26,458 nucleotides of DNA from an uncultured Eggerthellaceae bacterium (GCA_910588945.1 CAJUSF010000014.1:1-26458), one strand, 5' to 3'; positions 1 through 8,178 are shown, counted from the first letter of the stretch. Numbers and translations: made by a program. Notes: a model not told the origin generated them from the letters alone.

Positions 1-128
1 CGAGGAAGTGGACAAAGCTCAATGGCAACTCAATAATCGCCCGAGGAAAGTTCTAGATTGGAAGTTTCCTTCCGAGGCGATGCAGGAAGTTTTGGCGGAA
101 GGTGCAATGATCGTCTGAAGCCGCCCCG
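1..128 (+). mobile_element. IS30-family element, 3' end only (left copy)
   Basis: This is the 3' end of an insertion sequence that continues beyond the left edge of the window. The reading frame at 2-118 encodes the last 38 residues of an IS30-type transposase, with the family-typical NNRPRKVLDW stretch followed by a short amphipathic tail and a TGA stop. The first 128 bases are repeated exactly, in inverted orientation, at 26319-26446. Identity stops ten bases after the stop codon, which marks the probable outer end of the element at about 128. The flanking sequences of the two copies differ, as expected for independent insertions. Confidence 0.85.
2..118 (+). CDS. IS30-family transposase, C-terminal fragment
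   Basis: Partial gene truncated by the window edge. The visible part is the end of the DDE integrase domain: the NNRPRKVLDW motif lies just downstream of the last catalytic glutamate in IS30 transposases. The catalytic residues themselves are outside the window, so activity cannot be judged. Confidence 0.8.
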   Translation, partial: EEVDKAQWQLNNRPRKVLDWKFPSEAMQEVLAEGAMIV

Positions 129-163
129 TCCCCTGACATAATTCCATCAAGATTTACAAAAAA

Positions 164-194
164 GTGCGCATCAAGATCGGATGCGCACCTACGA
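164..194. repeat. Family A hairpin repeat, copy 1
   Basis: A 31 bp sequence with a perfect 8 bp stem (GTGCGCAT at 164-171 and ATGCGCAC at 181-188, nine-base loop) followed by CTACGA. The same 31 bases recur at 13667-13697. A degraded second unit (CGGATGCGCGCCTACGAA) lies at 223-240. It sits between the IS30 end and the ubiB-like gene and may be a REP-like element. Confidence 0.75.
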
Positions 195-280
195 TGCTTA
201 CATTTCCGATTGATCACAAGAGCGGATGCGCGCCTACGAAGGGACTCGACAATCATTTACTCCAACCCAACAGCGGCGAA

Positions 281-1933
281 TCAGTTCAGCTTCTCTTTGT
301 TTCTTATTTTGTGTCGAGAGCGGAATGTCTGCACAATCACATAAATGCCAAGCACAAAAGCTCCCAGATATCCGAGCACACCAAGCACCGGAACTTCAAG
401 CAGCTTAGGCTCCATATTCGTGGTGCAAAGGATAGACGATCCAAGAAACAGTCCAACAGATATTATCGCCAGCGAGATCCTCCCGACCGAAGCATACAAG
501 GTCACAAGTATATCCTCCGATGCTTTCACCTCGCCCTTCAGCGTGATCTCGCCACGATCGAGCATCTCCATGGTATTGAGCATCTGAGACGGGATCTTAG
601 TCATGGCCTCGATCGAATTCAAGGTAGCGCTCGAAAGCTCTATCGCCTTCATCTCGATATGTCTAGGCGTGAAGGACTCCCTCAAAACGCTTTCGCTCAC
701 GATCTTCATCACGTTGGTCGACGGCGACATCCGCTCTATCATCCCTTCAATGGTGACGATTCCGCGCACAAGCATCGTGACGGAAGGATCCATGATCAGG
801 TGCTGGGAGTGCATGATATCCATGAGCTCTTCGGCCACCTGCGCCATGTTGATATCGGAAAGATCCGCGCCACCATATCTATGGATCAACGCCCCCAACT
901 GCGAAAGCAGCATACCGTAGTTGACATCGCCGTTCAGATGCGAGATCCCGAGCACAGCCTGCATCATCTTATATGGATCATCCGCCACAAGCGCACGGAA
1001 CATCTGAGAGACAAGCTCGCGCTGGCTGGCCTTGAGAGAGCCCGTCATCCCAAGATCAATCCAGATGATCGTCTTGTCCTTTATGATGATGTTGCCGCCA
1101 TGTGGGTCGGCATGGAAGAAGCCATCATCGAGTATCTGCACTATATAACTGTGAAGAATCCGAGAGGCTAGTTTGTTCAGATCGACGCCCGCCTTCACGA
1201 GCGCCTCCTTATCATCCACTTGGATGCCCTCAATATACTGCATCACCAATACCGAGGCATTCGATATCTCCGGGTATGGCATCGGAGATGTGATGCCTTG
1301 CTGCTTGGCCATATCCGCATGAAAGCGCACAAGGTTCTCAAGTTCGATGCGAAAATCAAGTTCTTTTTCAGTAGTCTTTTGCAGTTCATCGAGCAGATTC
1401 TCGAAATTGAGAAGAATGTTCTCGTGTTGCGATGTGACAAACTCCGCAGTCGCCAGCAGTCGCTTCATAAGCCGGATGTCGTCTTTCATCTCCTCAACGA
1501 TGCCGGGACGGCGAACCTTTACGGCCACCACGCTGCCATCCAACAGCACAGCCTTGTGCACCTGGGCGATCGACGCCGATCCAAGCGGCTTAGGGTCTAT
1601 CGCAAGGAACACCTCGTTCCAATTCTTCCCATATGCTTTGTCGATACACTCGATCACCGCGTCAAACGGCATCGGCTTGACATCGGTTTGAAGCTTGAAG
1701 AATGCCTCGCAATAATCCTGAGGAAGCATGTCCGAGCGCGTGGCTGCAATCTGTCCGATCTTGACGAAAGTGGGCCCGAGCGCCTCGAGCACATCGACCG
1801 CCTTTTGAGGGGTGAGTCCTTGTGTCACATGGTATTGGCGCAGCACGTCGATGATCTCGCGCATTCTCTTGCCCGAGGTCTTATCGTTGTGCGACAGCTT
1901 CGTCATCTTCACGAATTCCTTCAACGTTGCCAT
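281..1933 (-). CDS. ABC1/UbiB family atypical kinase, membrane-anchored
   Basis: A 550-residue protein of the ABC1/ADCK/UbiB protein-kinase-like family, which supports isoprenoid-quinone or other lipid metabolism in known members; the exact substrate here is unknown. Family hallmarks are visible: the KxGQ motif (KIGQ, 58-61), the alanine-rich loop GSASIAQVH (118-126) that replaces the kinase glycine loop, the VAVKV lysine (about 139), the catalytic HADPHGGN (273-280) and the metal-binding DLG (292-294). Two hydrophobic segments at about 500-545 form the C-terminal membrane anchor typical of UbiB. The ATG is preceded by a strong GGAGG Shine-Dalgarno sequence. It follows the metallo-hydrolase gene by about 100 bp on the same strand, so they are probably co-transcribed. 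Confidence 0.9.
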   Translation of the reverse strand: MATLKEFVKMTKLSHNDKTSGKRMREIIDVLRQYHVTQGLTPQKAVDVLEALGPTFVKIGQIAATRSDMLPQDYCEAFFKLQTDVKPMPFDAVIECIDKAYGKNWNEVFLAIDPKPLGSASIAQVHKAVLLDGSVVAVKVRRPGIVEEMKDDIRLMKRLLATAEFVTSQHENILLNFENLLDELQKTTEKELDFRIELENLVRFHADMAKQQGITSPMPYPEISNASVLVMQYIEGIQVDDKEALVKAGVDLNKLASRILHSYIVQILDDGFFHADPHGGNIIIKDKTIIWIDLGMTGSLKASQRELVSQMFRALVADDPYKMMQAVLGISHLNGDVNYGMLLSQLGALIHRYGGADLSDINMAQVAEELMDIMHSQHLIMDPSVTMLVRGIVTIEGMIERMSPSTNVMKIVSESVLRESFTPRHIEMKAIELSSATLNSIEAMTKIPSQMLNTMEMLDRGEITLKGEVKASEDILVTLYASVGRISLAIISVGLFLGSSILCTTNMEPKLLEVPVLGVLGYLGAFVLGIYVIVQTFRSRHKIRNKEKLN

Positions 1934-1955
1934 CTGACACCTCCTTCCCTCTCAT

Positions 1956-2003
1956 ACTTGCGATCCCGTTTGCAATCCCACTTGCGATCCCGTTTGCGAT
2001 CTC
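1956..2003. repeat. Four 12 bp tandem repeats upstream of the ubiB-like gene
   Basis: Four consecutive 12 bp units alternate between ACTTGCGATCCC and GTTTGCAATCCC/GTTTGCGATCTC. They occupy the short gap between the metallo-hydrolase stop and the ubiB-like Shine-Dalgarno sequence. The tract could vary in copy number or bind a regulator; nothing in the sequence decides this. Confidence 0.7.
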
Positions 2004-2035
2004 GTTCAACCCTACCACAGGCGCATGCTATCAAC

Positions 2036-3073
2036 CTATGAGAATACCGGCTGATACCGATGCAATACCGAAGCGACTCCGGCCATCGCGGGCTCTTCCA
2101 CCCGATCTATCCTGCCAGTGACCACCATATGGTCAAGGATCGCGATGCCCTGCGTATAGATCAACCATTGCTGATGAGCCTCGCATTCATCAATCGAACC
2201 GAACGGAATATTCCAACCCATCGCTCTGATCACATCGATACCACGCGGCGCAAGCTGCCCGTCAGCTTGTTCGTACAAGCGCTTGACAGCGTCAGCCGTC
2301 ACATCCAAACGCCGATTCTTGTGCTGCAAAATCTGCACCCCACGCTCGCGGAAATCAGGACGGATCTCACCGTGCGAGTGAAACAGCATAGTGATAGGAA
2401 GGGAAAGCAGCCGCTGCTGGCTGCGCTCATAAGCAAGCAGGCTGTCCGAGCCATCGAGAAAGAGCCCGGTAGTTGTCGTGATGATGAACAGAAGCTGATC
2501 CCCAGAAAAGCAGATGCCTGAATCCGGCTGGTACAATCCCATCATGCCGCGCGTATGTCCGGGAAGATCCACCACCTCAAAACCATGCCTTCCCACCTCG
2601 ATCACATCGCCGCCGCGCACAGTCTCGATCGTTTTCGAGCCATCGTCGAGCGGTGTTGCGATCTCGATCGAAGCACACATCAGGGATGCCTGAGCTGAAT
2701 CCATCCCTTCCTCTTCGAGCCGCCTTTTCACGATACGATTCATCTTCTCGGTGAAATCCGGTCGCGCTGAGGCGCGTTCGTGTTCATGTATATAGATAGT
2801 GGCCGTAGATGGAATGTAGGCCCGTGCAAGCCCAGAATGATCGAAATGCATATGTGTGAAGGCGTAGCGCGCCTTACTCGGGTCGATGCCCAGCTCATCG
2901 AGAGCGGCGGCGAACACCGCAGCGGCCTCATCGGTGGGAGAACCCATATCCACAATCAATACATCGTCGCCGTCACGCACCACATATACGTTGGTCTCGC
3001 TGAGCGCCACGTTCTGAAACGGTACCTCTATCAGGTACACTTCGGGATTTTCGTAGACTTTTCGAGCGATCAT
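2036..3073 (-). CDS. Metallo-beta-lactamase-fold hydrolase
   Basis: A 345-residue soluble hydrolase of the MBL superfamily. The N-terminal domain carries the metal-binding motif THMHFDHSG (H74, H76, D78, H79), the third histidine in LPGHTRG (H173), the bridging aspartate in FSGDQ (D192) and a final histidine in FHSHG (H234), so both metal sites look intact. The remaining 100 residues, with an ADGQLAPRG stretch, resemble the winged-helix-like C-terminal extension of glyoxalase II/LACTB2-like members. The substrate cannot be read from the sequence; thioester or phosphodiester hydrolysis is most usual. The ATG has a weak GGAG site about 6 bases upstream. It is the probable first gene of a pair with the ubiB-like gene. 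Confidence 0.85.
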   Translation of the reverse strand: MIARKVYENPEVYLIEVPFQNVALSETNVYVVRDGDDVLIVDMGSPTDEAAAVFAAALDELGIDPSKARYAFTHMHFDHSGLARAYIPSTATIYIHEHERASARPDFTEKMNRIVKRRLEEEGMDSAQASLMCASIEIATPLDDGSKTIETVRGGDVIEVGRHGFEVVDLPGHTRGMMGLYQPDSGICFSGDQLLFIITTTTGLFLDGSDSLLAYERSQQRLLSLPITMLFHSHGEIRPDFRERGVQILQHKNRRLDVTADAVKRLYEQADGQLAPRGIDVIRAMGWNIPFGSIDECEAHQQWLIYTQGIAILDHMVVTGRIDRVEEPAMAGVASVLHRYQPVFS

Positions 3074-3143
3074 GGGCCACTCCGCTTCGTGACGGGCTTA
3101 CTAACATAGGATCGTTATCATGCTAACAAACAGACACCGCACG

Positions 3144-3164
3144 AAAGCCGTCCAACACGGCTTT
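3144..3164 (-). terminator. Possible terminator hairpin after mazG
   Basis: A perfect 8 bp inverted repeat (AAAGCCGT at 3144-3151 and ACGGCTTT at 3157-3164) with a five-base loop lies just past the mazG stop codon. There is no long uridine run after it, so termination would be weak or dependent on other factors. Confidence 0.45.
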
Positions 3165-3187
3165 GTTGACCGCCTGAAATGATAACG

Positions 3188-4042
3188 CTAACCCTTCGCC
3201 CTCTGCCAGAGCGCCTCTTGCTCGGCTTGCGAAAGAGCTTCGAGATCAACTCCTTCAGTCTGCGCCGCCGCCTCCATGAAAGCCCAACGCTCCCGAAACT
3301 TCATGCATGTCTTGCGAAGAGCGTTTTCCGTATTAACCCCCATACGCCTGCCCACGTTAACAAGCGCAAAGAGCACATCTCCAAACTCCATTTCAACATC
3401 CTCCGCGAGAGGGTCATCATGCTCTATCTTACCGATGCTATCTTTGGGTGCCGCTTCGTATGCTTCAGTAAGCTCGCTCACCTCTTCATGTACCTTATCC
3501 CAAATATCGGCAAGGTTTTCCCACTCAAAACCGGCTGATGCTGCCTTTCGAGAAATCTTTTGCGCCTGCATGAGTGCCGGAAGATTTCCAGGAACGCCGT
3601 CGAGGAGACTCTTGTTTTCCGCGTCGACGCTACCCTCTTGCGCTGCCACCTCTTTCTCCTTGAGCTTTATCTTGTCCCAAACTTGAAGCACCTCATTGGC
3701 ACCCCCGGCGGTCGCATCGCCAAAGACATGAGGATGCCGACGGATCATCTTATCGTTCACATCCGCGCACACATCGTCTATCGTGAATTCGCCCTCATCC
3801 TTTGCGATCTGACTTTGCAGCACCACCTGCAAAAGTACATCGCCAAGTTCTTCGCGAAGATGGACGATATCGTTTTGCTCAATAGCATCAACGGCCTCAT
3901 AGGCTTCTTCGATCATGTTGGGAGCGATCGACAGATGTGTTTGCTCGCGATCCCAAGGGCACCCATCGGGAGCACGCAACGCCGCGACCGTCGCCACGAA
4001 CTCATCGAATGCCGGGTGCTGCGAGGTTTGTTCATTTCCCAT
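3188..4042 (-). CDS. mazG: Nucleoside triphosphate pyrophosphohydrolase MazG
   Basis: A 284-residue MazG-type all-alpha NTP pyrophosphohydrolase, which splits (d)NTPs, including damaged or non-canonical ones, to the monophosphate and pyrophosphate. The length matches two-domain MazG. The first domain has the metal-binding EEAYE (45-49) and REELGDVLLQ (63-72) helices plus RRHPHVFGD; the second repeats the pattern with EVSELTEAYE and EMEFGDVLFALVN. The N-terminal GCPWDREQTH motif is also typical. It is followed by an OGG1-like glycosylase on the far side of a short AT-rich gap; both would protect against oxidised nucleotides, although co-transcription is not shown. Confidence 0.93.
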   Translation of the reverse strand: MGNEQTSQHPAFDEFVATVAALRAPDGCPWDREQTHLSIAPNMIEEAYEAVDAIEQNDIVHLREELGDVLLQVVLQSQIAKDEGEFTIDDVCADVNDKMIRRHPHVFGDATAGGANEVLQVWDKIKLKEKEVAAQEGSVDAENKSLLDGVPGNLPALMQAQKISRKAASAGFEWENLADIWDKVHEEVSELTEAYEAAPKDSIGKIEHDDPLAEDVEMEFGDVLFALVNVGRRMGVNTENALRKTCMKFRERWAFMEAAAQTEGVDLEALSQAEQEALWQRAKG

Positions 4043-4135
4043 AGACTATTCCATTTCTAATCAAGCATTTTCTAGATATATTTACCATAAAATCTTCGAA
4101 TCGCCGCACGGTATCAGCTGCGAAATGATTAAAGT

Positions 4136-4993
4136 TTATTTCGCAACCTGAGTCATGTAGAAGAACACATATTGCTGGATGATCCCCGCATCGTCGCCGA
4201 AGGCCGCAAAGGGATCCACGCCTTCGCACTCCTGCTCGATCGCGCGTGCGATCCACACATCTACAGGAACAAGGCCTGTGCGTCCGTAGGCAAAAAGGCA
4301 GATGCAATTTGCCACCTTCTTACCCACACCGTGTACCTTTTGAAGCTCCTCGAAAAGCTCCTCATCGCCAAGTTTCGCGATCGCCTCAAGATCGAGCTCG
4401 CCCGACAAAACCAGACGCACAGCATCGGCCACATAAGGCGCGCGATACCCCAGCGAGCACCCGCGCAGGTCTTCCTCGTTTGCCGCCGAAAGCTCTTCGG
4501 GGGTCGGAAAGGCATGAACAGTTTCAAACTCCGTAACGATAGGCCTGCCATAGCGCTCGGCAATATAATCGACCGACTTCGATATGGCAGGGATGTTCTT
4601 TCGCTGAGAAATAATGAACGTGACGAGCATCTCCCATGCATCCTGTTTGAGAACACGAATGCCGCGCCCGAAATCCATGACTGTATCCACGAACTGATTC
4701 TCTCCCGCACTTCTGCGACGGATGTCAGCGTAGCTGCGAGCAAGATCGAAGTAAGGCTCCCAAACTTCATGCCAGATCTCCTCAGAGCATGAGATCTCAT
4801 AAGATGAAGATTCGCCAGAGGCCTTCGAGGTATCTGCATCGCCGCAGAGTCTCTTCATATAGATGACGTTGTTGCCAGTGATGAAGCGAAAGATTCCGCC
4901 GTCGAATTCGCGAACGCGAAAGCACTGCCCCGATACAGCAATTTTCCCTAGATCGAGATCGTCTTCTATGGTTATGACAGTCGAGTTTTCCAT
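4136..4993 (-). CDS. 8-oxoguanine DNA glycosylase/AP lyase, OGG1-like
   Basis: A 285-residue helix-hairpin-helix GPD glycosylase of the OGG type, which removes 8-oxoguanine from DNA and nicks the abasic site. The N-terminal OGG domain has SGQCFRV (21-27). The catalytic region reads HGVGKKVANCICLFAYG followed by LVPVDVW; K226 aligns with the catalytic lysine of human OGG1 (K249) and D245 with its aspartate (D268). The usual KVAD is KVAN here. There is no FeS-cluster cysteine loop, so this is not MutY or endonuclease III. The ATG lacks a clear Shine-Dalgarno sequence. An alternative reading as a general alkylation-repair (AlkA-like) enzyme is less likely. Confidence 0.85.
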   Translation of the reverse strand: MENSTVITIEDDLDLGKIAVSGQCFRVREFDGGIFRFITGNNVIYMKRLCGDADTSKASGESSSYEISCSEEIWHEVWEPYFDLARSYADIRRRSAGENQFVDTVMDFGRGIRVLKQDAWEMLVTFIISQRKNIPAISKSVDYIAERYGRPIVTEFETVHAFPTPEELSAANEEDLRGCSLGYRAPYVADAVRLVLSGELDLEAIAKLGDEELFEELQKVHGVGKKVANCICLFAYGRTGLVPVDVWIARAIEQECEGVDPFAAFGDDAGIIQQYVFFYMTQVAK

Positions 4994-5012
4994 GGAATCA
5001 TTTTATCGCAAC

Positions 5013-5040
5013 AAAAAAGGGCAGGATCGAAATCCTGCCC
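5013..5040 (-). terminator. Intrinsic terminator of metNIQ
   Basis: A perfect 9 bp stem (GGGCAGGAT at 5019-5027 and ATCCTGCCC at 5032-5040) with a four-base loop is followed on the minus strand by TTTTTTGTTG. It lies about 50 bases past the metQ stop codon and just before the glycosylase start. A related stem occurs at 24012-24034. Confidence 0.85.
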
Positions 5041-5090
5041 CACGAATCCGGTTTGCAACCCGGTTTGTCACCTATTTTATGTGACCTATC

Positions 5091-5948
5091 TTAAAACACT
5101 GTAACTACCGCACCGTCAAAGGTGTCAGCGATGAACTGCTGCACTGTCGGAGAAAGAAGAGCATCAACCAAAGCCTTGGTCTTCGCATCGTCCTCGTTGC
5201 CGGCCTTCACAGCAAGCACATTCACGTAAGCCTGTGCAGCCTCAGAAGTGTCGGACTCAACAGCGATGGCATCAGAGACCTTCAATCCTGCCTCAAGAGC
5301 GTAGTTGCCATTGATGCAGGCGATCTCAACATCAGGAAGAATGCGCGGAAGCTGAGCAGCCTCGACCTCTTGGATCTGAAGGTTCTTGGGATTCTCGACG
5401 ATATCGACAACAGTCGCGGAAAGTCCCGCATCCGGGTTCAGGGTGATAAGGCCCTCCTGCTCGAGAAGAAGAAGTGCACGGGCCTCGTTGGTGGTGTCGT
5501 TCGGAACAGCAACGGTTGCGCCATCGGCCAGCTCAGAGAGGTTGGCGATCTTCTCGGAATAGATGCCGAACGGCTCGAAGTGAACCTCTGCTACAGAAAC
5601 AAGGTCTGTCCCGTTCTCCTTGTTGAAGTCGTTGAGATAGGTGATGTGCTGGAAGTAGTTGGCATCGATCTCGCCATCCTGAAGTGCAGTGTTGGGAAGC
5701 ACATAGTCGTTGTACTCAACAATGTCGAGCGTGTATCCCTGCTCGGAAAGCTCATCGGAGATCGCACCTAGGATCTCAGCATGAGGAGTAGGCGATGCAC
5801 CCACGCGAATGACATTGTCCTCGCTCGATGTAGCCGCAGAACTCGCACTTGATGAAGCTCCCGGTCCTGAACAACCTGCCAGCGCAAAGGTCGTCAAGCC
5901 TGCTGCCGCAATGACAGCAACTGCCTTCTTCCAAAAAGACTTTTTCAT
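5091..5948 (-). CDS. metQ: Methionine ABC transporter, substrate-binding lipoprotein MetQ
   Basis: A 285-residue NlpA/MetQ family lipoprotein that captures methionine outside the membrane for the MetNI importer. The signal peptide ends in the lipobox LAGC with C26 as the lipidation site, followed by a Ser/Ala-rich linker. The mature protein has the family sequence VGASPTPHAEIL, the DIVEYNDYVLPN stretch and DANYFQHITYL. The ATG is preceded by AGGAG at good spacing. It is the last gene of metN-metI-metQ, 27 bp after metI, and is followed by a strong intrinsic terminator. Confidence 0.95.
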   Translation of the reverse strand: MKKSFWKKAVAVIAAAGLTTFALAGCSGPGASSSASSAATSSEDNVIRVGASPTPHAEILGAISDELSEQGYTLDIVEYNDYVLPNTALQDGEIDANYFQHITYLNDFNKENGTDLVSVAEVHFEPFGIYSEKIANLSELADGATVAVPNDTTNEARALLLLEQEGLITLNPDAGLSATVVDIVENPKNLQIQEVEAAQLPRILPDVEIACINGNYALEAGLKVSDAIAVESDTSEAAQAYVNVLAVKAGNEDDAKTKALVDALLSPTVQQFIADTFDGAVVTVF

Positions 5949-5975
5949 TTTTTCTCCTAATCTTTAAGTCTTTTA

Positions 5976-6635
5976 CTAACGAAGTCGTTTGTCCACTTTG
6001 CTAACCAACTTCAATCCGCCCTCCTGGAAGATCTGGACTATTACGACCAGAAGCGCAACCGTGATAAGCATCACATCGGATTGATAACGGTAATAGCCAT
6101 AGTTAATGGCGATGGCGCCGAGTCCGCCGCCGCCTACAAAGCCCGCCATCGCGGAATATCCCAAGATGGTGGCCAGAGAAATCGTTGCACCCACGAGCAA
6201 AGATGGCTTTGCTTCAGGCAGAAACACCTTGAAGATCATCTGAAACGCGGAGGAACCCATAGCGCGAGCTGCCTCAATAACGCCTGCATCAACCTCCTTA
6301 AGCGATGATTCCACCATACGTGCAACATACGGTGCGGCAGCGACAACAAGCGGCACTATCGTTGCTGTCGAGCCGATGGTTGTACCCACGACCGCTCTCG
6401 TAAACGGCAGGATGGCAACTAAAAGGATCAGAAACGGAACAGAGCGAAGGATGTTCACGATTGTGCCGACAATCAAGTTGATCGCACGGTTGCGCTTGAT
6501 GCCGCCCTCGCCTGTAATATACAGGATCACACCGATAGGAATTCCCAAGACATAAGAAACAGCGGTCGAGACGATCGTCATATAGAGCGTCTCCCACGTT
6601 CCGTCGATCAGGAGTTGTATCATCTCTGGAGACAT
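5976..6635 (-). CDS. metI: Methionine ABC transporter permease MetI
   Basis: A 219-residue membrane permease forming the methionine channel with MetN. About five hydrophobic segments are visible, together with the cytoplasmic EAA loop (EAARAMGSSAFQMIFKVFLP, from about residue 121) that docks on the ATPase. The start codon follows the metN TAA stop with no gap (TAAATG). Its GGGAG Shine-Dalgarno sequence lies inside the end of metN, so translation is probably coupled. Confidence 0.95.
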   Translation of the reverse strand: MSPEMIQLLIDGTWETLYMTIVSTAVSYVLGIPIGVILYITGEGGIKRNRAINLIVGTIVNILRSVPFLILLVAILPFTRAVVGTTIGSTATIVPLVVAAAPYVARMVESSLKEVDAGVIEAARAMGSSAFQMIFKVFLPEAKPSLLVGATISLATILGYSAMAGFVGGGGLGAIAINYGYYRYQSDVMLITVALLVVIVQIFQEGGLKLVSKVDKRLR

Positions 6636-7739
6636 TTAGATCAACTCCCCTTCCTCTTTAAGTTCGTCTTTCGCTTTATCTGAGGTAGCCTTCTTGCTCT
6701 TTTCGCGCTCGGCTGGATCTGCGCTTGCCGATGCCTCCTCGCTTTCAGCAGGCCTTCCTACCTCGTAATAGATCCCGCGGCCCTGCAGGTACTGCTCGAT
6801 GCGCTCTTGGGTTTGCTTATCTTTCGGAAGCTCAATGAGCATCTGGCCGAACGTCTTGCCGCCGATCTCTTCAGTGTTGGCCGCAAGGATGTTCACCATA
6901 ACGCCGCATTTGAGCGTCATATCCGAAATGACAGGGTCGCCCGACTCGTCGCCTGTAAACGCAAGGCGAAGCGTGTTTTCCCTGTTGGCAAGGGATGTCT
7001 GCCCGTCGCTCGGCTCGATCAACTTGCGAGCGGTCTCAGACTGAGGCTTCAGGAAAACATCATGGACGCTTCCCTTTTCCATGATCTGCCCCTCGCTCAT
7101 GACCGCCACGTGATGACAGATCTGCTCGACAACGCGCATCTCATGCGTGATGACAACGATGGTGACACCCAGCTTCTCATTAAGCGACTTCAAAAGATCG
7201 AGAATAGAGCGTGTGGTGATCGGGTCAAGCGCGCTTGTAGCCTCATCGCAAAGAATAATCTTCGGATCAGACGCAAGTGCACGAGCGATTGCCACGCGCT
7301 GCTTTTGACCACCCGAAAGCTGCGCCGGGTAGGCCTTAGCCTTCTCCGTAAGATCGACAAGCTCAAGCAACTCTTTTACGCGCGCATCGGCATCAGGTTT
7401 GCTCACGCCGCCGATCTCGAGAGGATAGCGGATATTCGCCTCGACTGTTCTTTGCGAGAGCAGGTTGAACTGCTGGAATATCATGCCGATGTTCTTACGC
7501 GCCTCGCGAAGTTCTTTTCCGTTAAGCTTCGTAAGATCCACTCCATCAATGAGCACGGAACCGGATGTTGGTCGCTCAAGAAGGTTGATGCAGCGGACCA
7601 AGGTTGATTTGCCTGCGCCAGAAAATCCGATGATGCCATAGATATCGCCATCTTCTATAGTGAGGCTAACATCTCGCACAGCATGCAATTCTTCTTTTGC
7701 AACCTTGAAACTCTTATTTAAGTCTTTCAGCTCGATCAC
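6636..7739 (-). CDS. metN: Methionine ABC transporter ATPase MetN
   Basis: A 367-residue ATP-binding subunit of the methionine importer. It has Walker A GFSGAGKST (38-46), the Q-loop MIFQQF, the signature LSGGQKQR (141-148), Walker B ILCDEATSALD (162-172) and the switch histidine in VVITHEM. After about residue 260 comes the NIL regulatory domain, which binds methionine in E. coli MetN and gives feedback inhibition. A charged tail of about 35 residues rich in Glu, Lys and Ser follows and is longer than usual. The start is GTG with GAGG about eight bases upstream. No SAM riboswitch was recognised in the short leader. Confidence 0.95.
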   Translation of the reverse strand: MIELKDLNKSFKVAKEELHAVRDVSLTIEDGDIYGIIGFSGAGKSTLVRCINLLERPTSGSVLIDGVDLTKLNGKELREARKNIGMIFQQFNLLSQRTVEANIRYPLEIGGVSKPDADARVKELLELVDLTEKAKAYPAQLSGGQKQRVAIARALASDPKIILCDEATSALDPITTRSILDLLKSLNEKLGVTIVVITHEMRVVEQICHHVAVMSEGQIMEKGSVHDVFLKPQSETARKLIEPSDGQTSLANRENTLRLAFTGDESGDPVISDMTLKCGVMVNILAANTEEIGGKTFGQMLIELPKDKQTQERIEQYLQGRGIYYEVGRPAESEEASASADPAEREKSKKATSDKAKDELKEEGELI

Positions 7740-7897
7740 TGTAGCGCCTCAAAAATTCGCAGTTGGATATGCATTTCTCCATCCTAGCGAAAGCGCATCT
7801 CTATGAGGGATAACGGATGCGCCCATCATCGCTTAGGACAGGATTAGAATTCTACTCGATTGAGTTCGCGATTCATAATACGCGATGTGCATAATCT

Positions 7898-7918
7898 GCT
7901 ATCGGCAAATCCGATAGC
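7898..7918. promoter_or_regulatory. 8 bp perfect palindrome between metN and trpB2
   Basis: GCTATCGG and CCGATAGC flank a five-base spacer in the gap between two divergent transcription units. It could be an operator for either side or part of a leader hairpin. No regulator can be named from the sequence. Confidence 0.4.
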
Positions 7919-7938
7919 CGAATCCTTGCGGTTTGCTC

Positions 7939-7968
7939 TTGCATCAAAACTTATAAGGATGCTAGACT
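7939..7968 (+). promoter_or_regulatory. Candidate promoter for the trp leader/trpB2 unit
   Basis: TTGCAT (7939-7944) and TAGACT (7963-7968) are 18 bp apart and would start a transcript near 7975, about 37 bases before the leader peptide. The match to the consensus is moderate and other placements are possible. Confidence 0.3.
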
Positions 7969-8011
7969 TCGTCTTGATGTAAGTCTCGTTGAATGACGAA
8001 AAGGGTTTTCC

Positions 8012-8104
8012 TTGACCGAAACAAACCTGCATATCGCTTATGCCTTCGCAAACGCTACGGCGTTTGCAGGTGCTTGGTGGTGGCGCAAAGGAATAGACGG
8101 TTAG
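8012..8104 (+). CDS. Tryptophan leader peptide (attenuator), 30 aa
   Basis: A short open frame starting at TTG 8012, with AAGGG six bases upstream, reads through three consecutive tryptophan codons (TGG TGG TGG at 8075-8083, protein context GAWWWRKG) and stops at TAG 8102-8104. Tandem Trp codons in a short frame ahead of a terminator and a tryptophan synthase gene are the hallmark of trp attenuation; actinobacterial trp leaders are known with three adjacent Trp codons. The Trp codon region can pair with 8120-8130 (GGTGG with CCACC and GCGC with GCGC), giving the expected 1:2 hairpin. The exact start codon is uncertain because no in-frame ATG exists. Confidence 0.75.
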   Translation: MTETNLHIAYAFANATAFAGAWWWRKGIDG

Positions 8105-8143
8105 GGATTATCGGACTTCGCGCATCCACCTACATAGCTTGTG

Positions 8144-8178
8144 AAGACCCTCGGTAATCCGGGGGTCTTTTCTTTTTC
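8144..8178 (+). terminator. Attenuator terminator upstream of trpB2
   Basis: An 11 bp stem (8144-8154 with 8159-8169, one U-G wobble) and a UAAU loop is followed by a T-rich run ending at 8177. It lies 39 bases after the leader peptide stop and more than 100 bases before the trpB2 start, so transcription must read through it to express trpB2. A clear competing antiterminator stem was not found by eye. Confidence 0.8.

Noticed and set aside
7740..7860. SAM riboswitch or methionine leader ahead of metN
   Set aside because: No S-box helices or terminator were visible on the minus strand. A short frame beginning with two Met codons lacks a ribosome site and a following terminator.
7844..8032. 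62-residue minus-strand frame between metN and trpB2
   Set aside because: It has no ribosome site, resembles no known protein and overlaps the trp leader and its promoter region.
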